Assembly (NCBI RefSeq): GCF_001718835.1
Contig: NZ_CP013444.1
Coordinates: 3,100,001-3,164,000 of the forward strand
Length of the DNA stretch: 64,000 nt
Source: Burkholderia cepacia
GTDB taxonomy: Bacteria; Pseudomonadota; Gammaproteobacteria; Burkholderiales; Burkholderiaceae
Reading direction: 5' to 3'
Below, in pieces: positions 10,107 to 18,225 of the stretch. The position numbers were made by a program, and so were the translations under genes. The notes beneath the pieces are model-generated. The model saw only the letters and a list, made by a program, of their open reading frames with translations. It ran no database searches and was not told the origin of the DNA. Positions within the stretch are counted from its first letter, which is position 1, and every line of letters begins with the position of its first letter.

Positions 10107-10314
10107 TGTAGATAAACTACACATCCTCCTTGGCTGCGGGTTGATTTACCCTCCGTCGACAAGTAGTCAAACTACAATCCCGCCCCGCTTCCAGGTAGCA
10201 AATAATTGGAAATTCGCGGGAAAATCTGTTGATATACGCGTCAACTTGTACTTATACTACACACCAATTCTCGCCCAGCATTCAATGTTGAGAGACGAAT
10301 GTACTAAAACTACA
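10107..10314 (+). promoter_or_regulatory. Four 15-bp operator-like repeats, TGTA(G/C)-N5-CTACA
   Basis: Copies lie at 10107-10121 (TGTAGATAAACTACA, a perfect palindrome around five bases), 10162-10176 (AGTAGTCAAACTACA), 10247-10261 (TGTACTTATACTACA) and 10300-10314 (TGTACTAAAACTACA). All point the same way and share a conserved right half, ACTACA. Start-to-start distances are 55, 85 and 53 bp, close to whole helical turns, so a bound regulator would sit on one face. A fifth partial copy (CAACTACTG) ends near 10336. I do not recognise the cognate regulator, and none is encoded in the cluster. Confidence 0.75.
10229..10258 (+). promoter_or_regulatory. Candidate sigma-70 promoter of the ectC cluster
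   Basis: TTGATA (10229-10234) and TATACT (10253-10258) are separated by 18 bp. The -10 lies inside the third operator-like repeat, so binding there would block transcription. The implied start near 10265 leaves a leader of about 135 bases containing the fourth repeat. Confidence 0.5.
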
Positions 10315-10399
10315 AACGAGGGCCGCCCAACTACTGTCGGGATCGGTGGATCGTTGCGCGCATGTCGCTTTTCCAACACGTCGTGAAAATGGAGTGATC

Positions 10400-10786
10400 A
10401 TGTTTGTACGCAGTCTGTCGGACGTCGAGAAAACGGAGTACTTCGTCGAATGGGGAGCGGGAACGAGTCATCGTCTCCTGACCGAACGCGACGGCTTTGG
10501 TTACACGATCTGCCATACCGTGGTGCGAGCTGGCACCGAATCGCTGCTGCAATACCAAAACCACCTCGAAGCGTGCTATTGCATTGCCGGCTACGGTGAA
10601 GTGGAAGACGCAAACGGAAATGTGTATCCAATTCGCCCCGGCGATATGTATGCGCTTGACCAGCACGATCTGCACTATTTGAGAGGCGGCAAGGATACGG
10701 ATCTCGTACTCGTCAGCGTGTTCAATCCGCCACTACGAGGCACCGAGCGGCATAAGCTCGACGGTGCGTCGGGATCGGCATACTGA
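10400..10786 (+). CDS. ectC: Ectoine synthase-like cupin (orphan EctC)
   Basis: This 128-aa single-domain cupin closely follows the EctC pattern: MFVRSLSDVEKTE at the start, ESLLQYQNHLEACYCIAGYG, EVEDANGNVYPIRPGDMYAL, LDQHDLHYLRGGKD and VSVFNPPL near the end. EctC closes N-gamma-acetyl-diaminobutyrate into ectoine. Isolated homologues are also known to cyclise other amino acids such as glutamine. No ectA, ectB or ectD is nearby, so genuine ectoine synthesis is unlikely unless those genes lie elsewhere. The ATG at 10400 has GGAG 5 bases upstream. It is the first gene of the low-GC cluster and probably builds or modifies a cyclic amidine in its product. Confidence 0.85.
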   Translation: MFVRSLSDVEKTEYFVEWGAGTSHRLLTERDGFGYTICHTVVRAGTESLLQYQNHLEACYCIAGYGEVEDANGNVYPIRPGDMYALDQHDLHYLRGGKDTDLVLVSVFNPPLRGTERHKLDGASGSAY

Positions 10787-10847
10787 ACGCCAGCAGCAGG
10801 CGCTTTCCTGTAGGCCTTCCGTTCACCGTTGCGAGGACATCAGCGCG

Positions 10848-12050
10848 ATGCGCGCCGACCAGCCGGCCTTTTTCGGTTCCCTTTTCCTGTCGCGGCTCGC
10901 GGACCAGATGCTGCTCTTCCTGGTCCCGCTCGTCGTTTTTCAGACCACGCAGAAAGCGACATGGTCGGGCATCGCCTTTTTCGTCGAGGCGCTGCCCCGA
11001 TTTCTCGCTTTTCCGATCTGCGGCGCGCTGAGCGATCGCATGTCGCCCGTGCGGATCTTGCGCATCAGCCAGACGAGCCGGGCCCTCGCCTGCCTGATCG
11101 GCATCGCCAGCTATCTCACATGGAGCGGAATCGGATGGCTCATCTTGCTATCGGCGGTATGCGGCGCACTCACGAGTCAGGGACTAGTCGCTCGCGAAGT
11201 CCTGTTGCCGCAAATCTTTCCCGGTCAGCGTTTCGAACGAGTTTTGTCGCATACGCAACTGGCGGACCAACTCGGCATGGTGCTCGGGCCGATCGTCGCT
11301 GCGTGGTTGCTCGGATGGCGCAATTGGGAATGGGCGGTGGGCGTCGCAGCACTGCTGTTTACTGCAGCTGACGGACTAACGGTACTGTGGCAGCGCACTA
11401 CAACAGCACGCATCCTGCCGCCTGTGCATACGGCCGGGCCGTTTTATATGCCGTTCAAGATAGCACTCACGCACGTCGCCACCCTACCGGGGCTTGCACG
11501 CCTCGTTCTCCTCGCGGCGGCAGAGAATCTCGTGATCGGCACGACGCTCTCGACATCGGCTGCAATGGTGACCGGCGAATTCGGGCAGTCCGACGGCTTC
11601 TATGCAGGACTGCAGGTTGCTGGCGCGATCGCGACCGTGACTATCCTGCTGCTGATCGCCCGCATCGAGGTATCGCGCGTGCGGCTCGGAATCTTCTCAT
11701 TCTCGACAATCGCGATCGGCGGACTCTGCATGGGAATGGCCAACTCGATAGCGATATATGCAGTAGGGTTCCTGGCGGTGATCGGGTTCGACAAGATGTT
11801 CAATGTGTACATCCGCAGCGCGCGACAGGCGATCATTCCGCCACATGACTATGGAAAAACGACCGGCGTCATCGTCCTGCTGAATAACGCAACGCAGCCG
11901 CTCGCCGGATTGCTGGTGGGACTTTTTTCCGGTCATGGGCGCGTCGCCCTCGTCGTGTCAGCAGTTTCCGCCGCCATGGCAGTTCTCGGAGCGATAGTCG
12001 CCTGTGCCAGTGCAGCCCGAGCGCGCTCAACAGCCCGTTCGATCGAGTAA
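10848..12050 (+). CDS. MFS exporter of the cluster
   Basis: This 400-aa integral membrane protein has about 12 hydrophobic segments. It resembles the MFS subgroup that includes enterobactin and macrolide exporters (SGIAFFVEALPRFLAFPICG, GALSDRMSPVRILRISQT). Its likely job is export of the cluster's product or self-protection. The ATG at 10848 has GAGGA about 11 bases upstream; a longer open frame from 10764 overlaps ectC and is rejected. It lies 61 bases after ectC on the same strand. Base composition is lower in GC than the genome background, like its neighbours. Confidence 0.85.
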   Translation: MRADQPAFFGSLFLSRLADQMLLFLVPLVVFQTTQKATWSGIAFFVEALPRFLAFPICGALSDRMSPVRILRISQTSRALACLIGIASYLTWSGIGWLILLSAVCGALTSQGLVAREVLLPQIFPGQRFERVLSHTQLADQLGMVLGPIVAAWLLGWRNWEWAVGVAALLFTAADGLTVLWQRTTTARILPPVHTAGPFYMPFKIALTHVATLPGLARLVLLAAAENLVIGTTLSTSAAMVTGEFGQSDGFYAGLQVAGAIATVTILLLIARIEVSRVRLGIFSFSTIAIGGLCMGMANSIAIYAVGFLAVIGFDKMFNVYIRSARQAIIPPHDYGKTTGVIVLLNNATQPLAGLLVGLFSGHGRVALVVSAVSAAMAVLGAIVACASAARARSTARSIE

Positions 12051-12109
12051 GTCGCCTGCCACAACGTGATTCAACGCGTTGAAGTTGTCCCATTAATTCA
12101 GGATCGCTT

Positions 12110-12802
12110 ATGAAGATAGTCGACACGTCGTTACTGAAACAGTGGTACAGCAAAGAATACGGTGCAGGCCGGGAAAAACCCGTATTCGGCTCATTACGCC
12201 GCGAAATGGCTGCGTTCCTTGATGCAATTCCCGCTGACGCCGAAAGTGCCCTTGAACTGGGGTGCGGCGACGGTCGCAATCTTGCGGCACTGGCCGGCAA
12301 AGGACTGCGCCTCACGGGAGTCGACATGGTAGACAGTCTCGCCGTCACGAGAAGGTCGATTAGCGCATTGTCGGACATGACCTTCGTGCAGACGGACATC
12401 CTCGACTACGAGCCCGAACGTGAAGCGTTCGATGTTGTTGTCTGTTCCGAGGTCTTGCACTTCTTCACGAAGAACGAGCTTGCTCAGGTCATGCCGAAGA
12501 TCCTCGATGCCGTGAAGCCGGGCGGCTTGTTGTTTGTCGATCTTCTGTCCGATTTGACACGCCACTTCGCCGCTACGGGCGAACCTTTCGTTTGGGACAA
12601 GGAAGCCGGAATTTCCGTTCCGGAGGCAGAGACCCTCTTCAAGCGATGGCTTACGGACTTCGATGTTTCGTGGACGCGCCATTTCTTCGACCAGCAAACT
12701 TGGCCGCTGACCGACGCCATCGACATGCCAATACCCCCGTATGTATGGCAAGGCACCTACGTATCGGTTTGCGCACACAAGCGCACACGGGAGGTCCGGT
12801 AA
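12110..12802 (+). CDS. Class I SAM-dependent methyltransferase
   Basis: This 230-aa protein has a canonical Rossmann methyltransferase core: motif I LELGCGDGRNLAAL, the acidic residue after strand 2 (GVDMVDS), FVQTDILDY, and motif IV with FDVVVCSEVLHFF. VKPGGLLFVDLL follows. The N-terminal WYSKEYGAGREKP resembles small tellurite-resistance/TehB-like methyltransferases. It probably methylates an N, O or carboxylate of the pathway intermediate. AGGA precedes the ATG at 12110. Its TAA is followed with no gap by the ligase ATG, which implies translational coupling. Confidence 0.87.
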   Translation: MKIVDTSLLKQWYSKEYGAGREKPVFGSLRREMAAFLDAIPADAESALELGCGDGRNLAALAGKGLRLTGVDMVDSLAVTRRSISALSDMTFVQTDILDYEPEREAFDVVVCSEVLHFFTKNELAQVMPKILDAVKPGGLLFVDLLSDLTRHFAATGEPFVWDKEAGISVPEAETLFKRWLTDFDVSWTRHFFDQQTWPLTDAIDMPIPPYVWQGTYVSVCAHKRTREVR

Positions 12803-14329
12803 ATGGCGCCGACGTTCCTGGATGAAGCAATCACGCAACAAGCGCAGCGGTTTCCCGACAAGTCCGCCCTCGTCGTCGACGGGCAGTCGACATCGTACGA
12901 GGTGCTCGAACGGCAAGTCGACCATGCCGCCCGAATACTCGTTGCGCTGGGTATTCGTGCAGGGGATCGCGTCGGCCTGTTCGCGTCGTTCTCGCCGACT
13001 ATCGTCGCAGTCTATCTGGGGTGCCTCCGCATCGGCGCAATTACGGCAGCGACGCATCACACGCTAAGCGACGACAAGCTGATTCATCAGTTGCGGCACG
13101 CCGGCGCTCGAGTACTGGTGACTGATCGCATCGACAATCTCGCCTCAATCGCCGACGCGGCCGCACTAGCACACGTGGTCGCACTCGCTTCAACTCGAGA
13201 ACGAGACGCACGGCTCGTGAGCTTCGATGCGATCGATCCGTCACATGTCGCACTACCCGATCGTGACTTTTCCGTTGAGCAAGCTACATCGATTTTCTAC
13301 ACTACCGGTTCAACCTCTGCTCCGAAGGGTGTCCTGGTCAACCACCGGATCATGATGTCGGCATGTGCTGCCGTGACTTCCTACCTGCAGATGGGTTCCG
13401 ACGACGTCGTCATGAGCTATTCGACACTCGCCTCGGACTATGGCGTTTACAACGTGTTGATGCCACTTTATTGCGGTGGGACATCGGTCGTCGAGCTCAA
13501 GGCTCCGGAGTCACCGGAAGACGTGCTCGCCGTAATCGAACGCGAGGAGGTAACCGCCCTGCATGTCTTTCCCCCCGTCATTTTTGTGCTATCCCGAGCG
13601 GCTCCGGCATGGGCCCCGCGCGTCAAATCTCTTCGTTATCTGTCGAGCAGCGGTCAGGCACTCCATCCAAAACATATCGACAAGATTCGGGCCGCACTGC
13701 CGAACGTGCTCTTCTACTCCAACTACGGGATGACGGAATGCAAGCGAATCAGCTTCCTGCCGCCGCAGGAACTGCTTCGCAAACCCACATCGGTTGGCAA
13801 GCCGCTACCGGGCGTTTCCGTGCTCCTGGTTGACGACAACGGATCGCCGATCGTCGAGGCCGATAGGCCCGGCGAACTCTGGGTAAGCGCACCGTTCACC
13901 ATGCTCGAATACTGGGCAATGCCTGACGAAACGGCAGCGGTATTTTCGGTCGCACCTGACGGACAGACCATGCTCAGGACGGGAGATCTGTTCCGGTTCG
14001 ACACCGACGGCGACCTTCACTATGTCGCGCGACGTGACGACATCTTCGTGCGAAGCGCATGGAACGTGAGCCCGCGCGATATCGAGCACTGTCTTGCTTC
14101 TCATCCCGCTGTCGCGGAAGCGATCGTCGTGCCCGTACCCGACGAGAGCGCCGGACATCTGCCCAAGGCGTTTGTCGTACTCGAACCGGGCCAGTCAGTT
14201 TCTGATGGCGAGCTCGCCGACTATTGCCGCCAACGCATCGACTGGCATATGGTTCCGATCGCCTTCGAGATTGTCGGGCAACTACCCCGATCTCAGTCCG
14301 GGAAATCGACCCGCAAGGGCTTGGCATAA
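12803..14329 (+). CDS. Free-standing adenylate-forming (AMP-binding) ligase
   Basis: This 508-aa ANL-superfamily enzyme activates a carboxylate with ATP. The phosphate loop reads FYTTGSTSAPKGVL (about residues 167-180). The aromatic and Thr motifs are YSNYGMTE, then GELWVSAP, RTGDLF, and the catalytic C-terminal lysine in SQSGKSTRK. No carrier-protein or condensation domain is fused, and none is encoded nearby. It therefore either makes a CoA ester, loads a distant carrier, or forms an amide directly. The substrate pocket cannot be read reliably. GGGAGG precedes the ATG at 12803, which abuts the methyltransferase stop. Confidence 0.88.
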   Translation: MAPTFLDEAITQQAQRFPDKSALVVDGQSTSYEVLERQVDHAARILVALGIRAGDRVGLFASFSPTIVAVYLGCLRIGAITAATHHTLSDDKLIHQLRHAGARVLVTDRIDNLASIADAAALAHVVALASTRERDARLVSFDAIDPSHVALPDRDFSVEQATSIFYTTGSTSAPKGVLVNHRIMMSACAAVTSYLQMGSDDVVMSYSTLASDYGVYNVLMPLYCGGTSVVELKAPESPEDVLAVIEREEVTALHVFPPVIFVLSRAAPAWAPRVKSLRYLSSSGQALHPKHIDKIRAALPNVLFYSNYGMTECKRISFLPPQELLRKPTSVGKPLPGVSVLLVDDNGSPIVEADRPGELWVSAPFTMLEYWAMPDETAAVFSVAPDGQTMLRTGDLFRFDTDGDLHYVARRDDIFVRSAWNVSPRDIEHCLASHPAVAEAIVVPVPDESAGHLPKAFVVLEPGQSVSDGELADYCRQRIDWHMVPIAFEIVGQLPRSQSGKSTRKGLA

Positions 14330-14349
14330 ACACCATACAGGAGAACAAA

Positions 14350-15339
14350 ATGTCAGACCAACGTGACGCGAACTCGCGGCGGGACGTCGGAGACTGGCGA
14401 CAGACCGCGATGATTCGGCTCGCCGAGCATTTCCACCTGCTGGCTACCGGCGCGACACAGGTACCATCGCAATCCATCGCGAGTCCCATTCGCGATCAGA
14501 TCGCAGACCCTGATGTGGTGGCATACCACGACGCGATGGTCGAATCTGCAGGATCGCTGTTTCGCCATTTCGCCGGTAGCGTACCTCACGTGCTGGACGA
14601 GCTAGCCAGGATCGGCGTCGCACTCAGCCGCATCGCACGCCGCGCTCCCGAAGGCCGGATTTTCAGCCTGCTCGAAGTCGATGCGTTCGACGGTACAAAT
14701 GCCAGGACGCTGGCCCGATTGTCGAACGGCAGAATCCGCACGCTTACGACGTCACCCAATCCGGCGAATCGACCACATTTCGACCGAGACGCAGACCGCG
14801 CATCATCCCGATTCTTTCCGGAATCGATATTCGCGCTCGACGATGAGGCACTGTCCACTCATGCGGGCACGCTCTTCGACGACGGATTCGACTGGCTCTA
14901 TGAAATGGCCGCTTTCCAGTTCTATACGAAGGACCGTGTCAATCAAATCGCACATGTAAAGCGCTTCCTGAAACCGGACGGCCTTGCGTTTTTTCTGGAA
15001 AAGCTGAATCAGCCGGATATCAACGAGTACGATCGCCGCGAACATGTCAAGGACGATCTGTTCAAGTCGCAATACTTCACGCCGGAGGAGATCGCGTGGA
15101 AGCGGCATCAGATGCTCGAACAGATGGAAAACGGCCAGACTACCTTCGATGCCTTTGTAACGGCACTTCACCAACACTTCGAGCATGTCTATCTGCTCTG
15201 GAACAGCACCAACTTCTACGAATTCGTTGCGTCGAACGCGCAGGACACGATCGAGCGCTTCGTTGCCGAACTCGGGCCCATCAACCAGCCATCGGTGTAC
15301 TGCTTCGAAGCAGCACGCATCGGCAAGCGTATCTGCTAG
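14350..15339 (+). CDS. Methyltransferase-like protein with degenerate cofactor motif
   Basis: This 329-aa protein has an N-terminal helical part (1-90), then a Rossmann-like region. The motif I position reads FSLLEVDAFDGTNA instead of a Gly-rich loop. Later parts fit a class I methyltransferase: FDWLYEMAAFQFYTKD, RFLKPDGLAFFLEKL, then YFTPEEIAWKRHQM and HFEHVYLLWNSTNFYEF. It resembles methyltransferases that accompany NRPS/PKS systems. The altered glycine loop raises doubt whether it binds SAM, and it may be a cyclase or scaffold instead. CAGGAG lies 6 bases before the ATG at 14350, and its TAG overlaps the ribosome site of the next gene. Confidence 0.75.
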   Translation: MSDQRDANSRRDVGDWRQTAMIRLAEHFHLLATGATQVPSQSIASPIRDQIADPDVVAYHDAMVESAGSLFRHFAGSVPHVLDELARIGVALSRIARRAPEGRIFSLLEVDAFDGTNARTLARLSNGRIRTLTTSPNPANRPHFDRDADRASSRFFPESIFALDDEALSTHAGTLFDDGFDWLYEMAAFQFYTKDRVNQIAHVKRFLKPDGLAFFLEKLNQPDINEYDRREHVKDDLFKSQYFTPEEIAWKRHQMLEQMENGQTTFDAFVTALHQHFEHVYLLWNSTNFYEFVASNAQDTIERFVAELGPINQPSVYCFEAARIGKRIC

Positions 15340-15347
15340 GAGTCGAC

Positions 15348-16532
15348 ATGGGCGAACCGGAATCATGGCCCTATCTCGGCGACGAGCATTGGTCGATTTG
15401 TGCTGCCGTCCAACGGTACGCTACTGCATGGACGCAGAGAGCGCAGGCGGCCGAATCCGCTCGACGTCTCGGCTCCGATACGTACGCCGAGTTGCACGCA
15501 TGCGGCGCTCTGAATCTCTTTGCTCCGTTCCGTACGACGACACCGAGATCCTCTGCGTGGCCCACACTTGTCGAGGCTTCGCGGATCGCAGCACGTGGCT
15601 GTGCGTCGACCGGCTGGGCCATTGCAATGCTCGGTGGGCACGCGGCAATCGCCATGCGCACGAGCGATTCGTGCAAGCGTACGCTGTACGCAAACGGGCC
15701 GGAGCAGCGTTTCGCGTCCGCATCGGCGGGACCACAAAGCCGGCTGAGATGGACTTCCGATGGCATACATGTCTACGGCCGGTGGCGCTTCAGTTCGGGC
15801 ATCGAAGATGCCACGTGGCTGATGGTGAATGCCGCCTGCGAAGGTTATCCGGGTCTGGGACCGGACGAGCGAGTGCTGGTGCTCGTCGAACGTCGCTACG
15901 TGTTGCCACTGGGGTCGTGGCAAGCGAGCGGCATGTGCGCGACCGGATCGCACGATGTCGACATCGATCATATCGCGCCGTTGCCCTGTGCAACGCCGTT
16001 GTCCGAATTGTTTGAAGCGAGGCCAGCATCTGCGGACAAGGACTACTTGCGCCATGTTCCAATTGTCCCGTACATCACGACGTCTATCATCGGCCCGCTC
16101 ATCGGTGCGACGGAAGGCGCCCGAGATGCGTGGCTTGCCGAGCAAAGAACGAAGGCAGCCGCTGATCCTGCCAGCACAACACGCATGGCGGAACGGCTCG
16201 CGCATATCGATGCGCAACTGGCGTCCACCCGACTTCTATACCAATCGCTCATCGGTCGCCTTCATGAAGCAGGCGTTGCCGGTCGCACACTCGACGAGCT
16301 CCATCTTCGTACATTGCGACGCGACCGTGCCTATCTGGCCAGTCAGTGCGTCGACGTGATGTCCCGTATTGTGCAGCGCGCCGGGGCTTCGGCATTCACC
16401 TCGAGCAACCCCGTACAGCGTCATTGGCGCGATGTACAGGTGATGGCCTCGCATCGCGATGTCGCATGGGAGGCCGCGATGACACAGTACGGCGTATCCG
16501 TGCTCGCGTCGGACAGTATCGGTTTCGGCTGA
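15348..16532 (+). CDS. Acyl-CoA dehydrogenase-fold flavoenzyme, probable monooxygenase
   Basis: This 394-aa protein has the acyl-CoA dehydrogenase fold. It is closest to the flavin-dependent monooxygenase branch (HsaA, HpaH, sugar N-oxygenases) rather than true dehydrogenases. Supporting motifs are ASRIAARGCASTGWAIAMLG, then YGRWRFSSGIEDATWLMVNA, GSWQASGMCATGSHDV and the C-terminal SSNPVQRHWRDVQVMASHR. It probably hydroxylates a ring or an amine of the pathway intermediate with reduced flavin from a general reductase; no reductase is encoded here. TAGGAG precedes the ATG at 15348, with the TAG being the previous gene's stop. It is the last gene of the cluster. Confidence 0.8.
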   Translation: MGEPESWPYLGDEHWSICAAVQRYATAWTQRAQAAESARRLGSDTYAELHACGALNLFAPFRTTTPRSSAWPTLVEASRIAARGCASTGWAIAMLGGHAAIAMRTSDSCKRTLYANGPEQRFASASAGPQSRLRWTSDGIHVYGRWRFSSGIEDATWLMVNAACEGYPGLGPDERVLVLVERRYVLPLGSWQASGMCATGSHDVDIDHIAPLPCATPLSELFEARPASADKDYLRHVPIVPYITTSIIGPLIGATEGARDAWLAEQRTKAAADPASTTRMAERLAHIDAQLASTRLLYQSLIGRLHEAGVAGRTLDELHLRTLRRDRAYLASQCVDVMSRIVQRAGASAFTSSNPVQRHWRDVQVMASHRDVAWEAAMTQYGVSVLASDSIGFG

Positions 16533-16618
16533 CACGATGTCATTCTCCGCAACGCAAGCGCCGACAAGGGGGCAATCGTCGCAGGATCGCCCCCCTCCCC
16601 GGCGGCCAGCCCGCTTCG

Positions 16619-17236
16619 TCACGCCGCCTTGCGCGCGTCCGCGATCCGCTGCGGCGCCTTCGGCCGCGCATACAGCCGTTCGAGGTACGCCTGCAATTGC
16701 GGAAATGCGTCGATCAGCTTGAGTTCGTTGGCCCAGTCGATCAGGTAAGCCGTCACGCAATCGGCCACCGTCAGCGTGTCGCCGACGATGAACGCACGCC
16801 CGTCGAGATGCCTGTCGAGGATCGCCGCCATGTTCACGAAATCCTCGCGCGCCAGCTCGATGTCGGCCGGCGAGCGCTTCTCCGGCGGATAGAGGAACGA
16901 ATGCCGCGTGATCCGCCACAGCGGCTGCTCGAGCTCCGTCACCGCGAACATCACCCACCGGTAGGCCTGCGCGCGCAGCGCCGGATCGACCGGCAGCAAC
17001 GCCTTCTCCGGGTACTTGTCCGCGAGATACAGCACGATCGCGGCCGATTCGGGAATCACGAGGTCGCCGTCCACCAGCACGGGCACCTTGCCGGCCGGAT
17101 TGAGGCGCAGGAATTCGGGCCGCTTGTGCTCGCCCTGGAGCAGGTTCACCGAGACGAACTCGAAGTCGGCATCCAGCTCCTTCAGCCCCCACAGCGCGCG
17201 TTGCGAGCGGGTGCCGGCAAATCCGTAGAGTTTCAT
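16619..17236 (-). CDS. Glutathione S-transferase
   Basis: This 205-aa cytosolic GST has a thioredoxin-like N-terminal domain (MKLYGFAGTRSQRALWGL). The glutathione-binding cis-proline segment is NPAGKVPVLVDGD, followed by ESAAIVLYLADKYP. The C-terminal helical domain carries FIVGDTLTVADCVTAYLIDW. It conjugates glutathione to electrophiles; the substrate is unknown. It sits 43 bases downstream of the YCII-like gene on the same strand, probably in one transcript controlled by the divergent MarR protein. GC content returns to the genome norm here, marking the right edge of the foreign cluster. Confidence 0.88.
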   Translation of the reverse strand: MKLYGFAGTRSQRALWGLKELDADFEFVSVNLLQGEHKRPEFLRLNPAGKVPVLVDGDLVIPESAAIVLYLADKYPEKALLPVDPALRAQAYRWVMFAVTELEQPLWRITRHSFLYPPEKRSPADIELAREDFVNMAAILDRHLDGRAFIVGDTLTVADCVTAYLIDWANELKLIDAFPQLQAYLERLYARPKAPQRIADARKAA

Positions 17237-17279
17237 GGCGAATCTCCAAAGTGTCGGGGAAAGCTCCTGCCGGCGACGT

Positions 17280-17645
17280 TCACGCGGCGGGAATCGCCAG
17301 CACCGGCATCACGTCGATCGCCACGCCCGGGAACAGCGTGAAATGCGGATGGCCTTCGAACATCCTGGCCGCGTCTTCGTGCGAAGCGGCGCGCACGACC
17401 GTAAAGGCCGTCAGCGCGTTGGCCGTATCGGCGATGCCATGCTCGCCGATCGTCTTCGTCTTGCCGAGCGGCCCGCCGAGCTCGACAATCGACGCCTGGT
17501 GCCTTTCAACCCACGCCTTCCAGGCCGCGATGCCTTCCCGCTCCCTGGCATGCCGCTCCTGCTCCGTCATCGCCTGCCACGCCTTCATGCGCGGGCTGTC
17601 CTTGCCGGCGAGGAAAACCGCGAGAAACAACTGTTGATCGCTCAT
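17280..17645 (-). CDS. YCII-like small protein
   Basis: This 121-aa soluble protein has a dimeric ferredoxin-like fold of the YCII type: LGGPLGKTKTIGE, FTVVRAASHEDAARMFEGHPHFTLFPG and the terminal VMPVLAIP. Its biochemical role is unknown; relatives occur with stress and detoxification enzymes. The ATG at 17645 has GGAGG upstream, so a longer frame reaching 17699 is not used. It precedes the GST gene and diverges from the MarR gene across an 82-bp gap. Confidence 0.7.
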   Translation of the reverse strand: MSDQQLFLAVFLAGKDSPRMKAWQAMTEQERHAREREGIAAWKAWVERHQASIVELGGPLGKTKTIGEHGIADTANALTAFTVVRAASHEDAARMFEGHPHFTLFPGVAIDVMPVLAIPAA

Positions 17646-17692
17646 GACGCCTCCGTCCGATGAAGGGAGCAACGGGATGTCGCTCCCCGCCC

Positions 17693-17721
17693 TTGACACG
17701 ATAGGTTGATATCAACACAAT
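17693..17721 (+). promoter_or_regulatory. MarR promoter with palindromic operator
   Basis: TTGACA (17693-17698) and a weak -10 (CACAAT, 17716-17721) flank GTTGATATCAAC (17705-17716), a perfect 12-bp palindrome. A MarR-type repressor bound here would block its own promoter and probably the divergent YCII-GST operon. The expected start lies almost at the marR ATG (17728), with no ribosome site visible, so the mRNA may be leaderless. Confidence 0.6.
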
Positions 17722-17727
17722 TGCAAC

Positions 17728-18174
17728 ATGGCACGAAAAGAAAAGCTCCCTTTCGAAACGACGCTGATGGTGCGCGATTGCTGCCTGTGCCTGCACATGC
17801 AGCGCGCGGCGCGCAACCTTGCGCGGATCTTCGACGACGTGCTGCGCCCGCTGGACCTCACCAACGGCCAGTTTTCGCTGCTGATGTCGCTCAATCGCCC
17901 TCATCCGCCCGCGATGAAGGACGTGGCGTCGCTGCTCGCGATGGATCGCACCACGCTCACGGCCGCGCTCAAGCCGCTCGAGCGGCGCGGCCTCGTCACG
18001 ATCGCGCAGGATCCGGACGACCGGCGCAGCCGCCTGCTCGAACTGACGCAGGCCGGCCACGACCTGCTGGCCGAGGCGTTTCCGCTGTGGCAGCAGACGC
18101 ATGCCGAGATCGAGCAGCCGTTCTCCCCGGACGAGGTGGATCGGCTGCGCGACCAGTTGCGGGCGCTCGCGTAG
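17728..18174 (+). CDS. MarR-family transcriptional regulator
   Basis: This 148-aa regulator has a winged helix-turn-helix. Recognition parts read TNGQFSLLMSLNRPHPPAMKDVASLLAMDRTTLTA (split here across helices 2-4), and the wing is DPDDRRSRLLELT. Two Cys pairs near the N-terminus (CCLCLHMQ) could sense oxidants. MarR proteins usually repress adjacent detoxification genes and release DNA on binding phenolic ligands or on oxidation. Divergence from the YCII-GST pair over a shared palindrome fits that. Confidence 0.87.
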   Translation: MARKEKLPFETTLMVRDCCLCLHMQRAARNLARIFDDVLRPLDLTNGQFSLLMSLNRPHPPAMKDVASLLAMDRTTLTAALKPLERRGLVTIAQDPDDRRSRLLELTQAGHDLLAEAFPLWQQTHAEIEQPFSPDEVDRLRDQLRALA

Positions 18175-18225
18175 CACGGGAGCGGCTGCGACGCTTCCCA
18201 CCGTTGGTGTCTGCGCCACCAATCG

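Noticed and set aside
10081..10386. 101-codon open frame in the leader of the ectC cluster
   Set aside because: It runs through the four operator repeats, has no ribosome site and no domain, and its coding appearance is poor.
10400..10786. Genuine ectoine biosynthesis operon
   Set aside because: No ectA, ectB, ectD or ask_ect gene is adjacent, and the following genes are unrelated to osmolyte synthesis.
9861..16532. Prophage or integrative element carrying the low-GC cluster
   Set aside because: No integrase, tRNA gene, att-like direct repeats or phage genes were found at the edges, so only foreign composition is supported.
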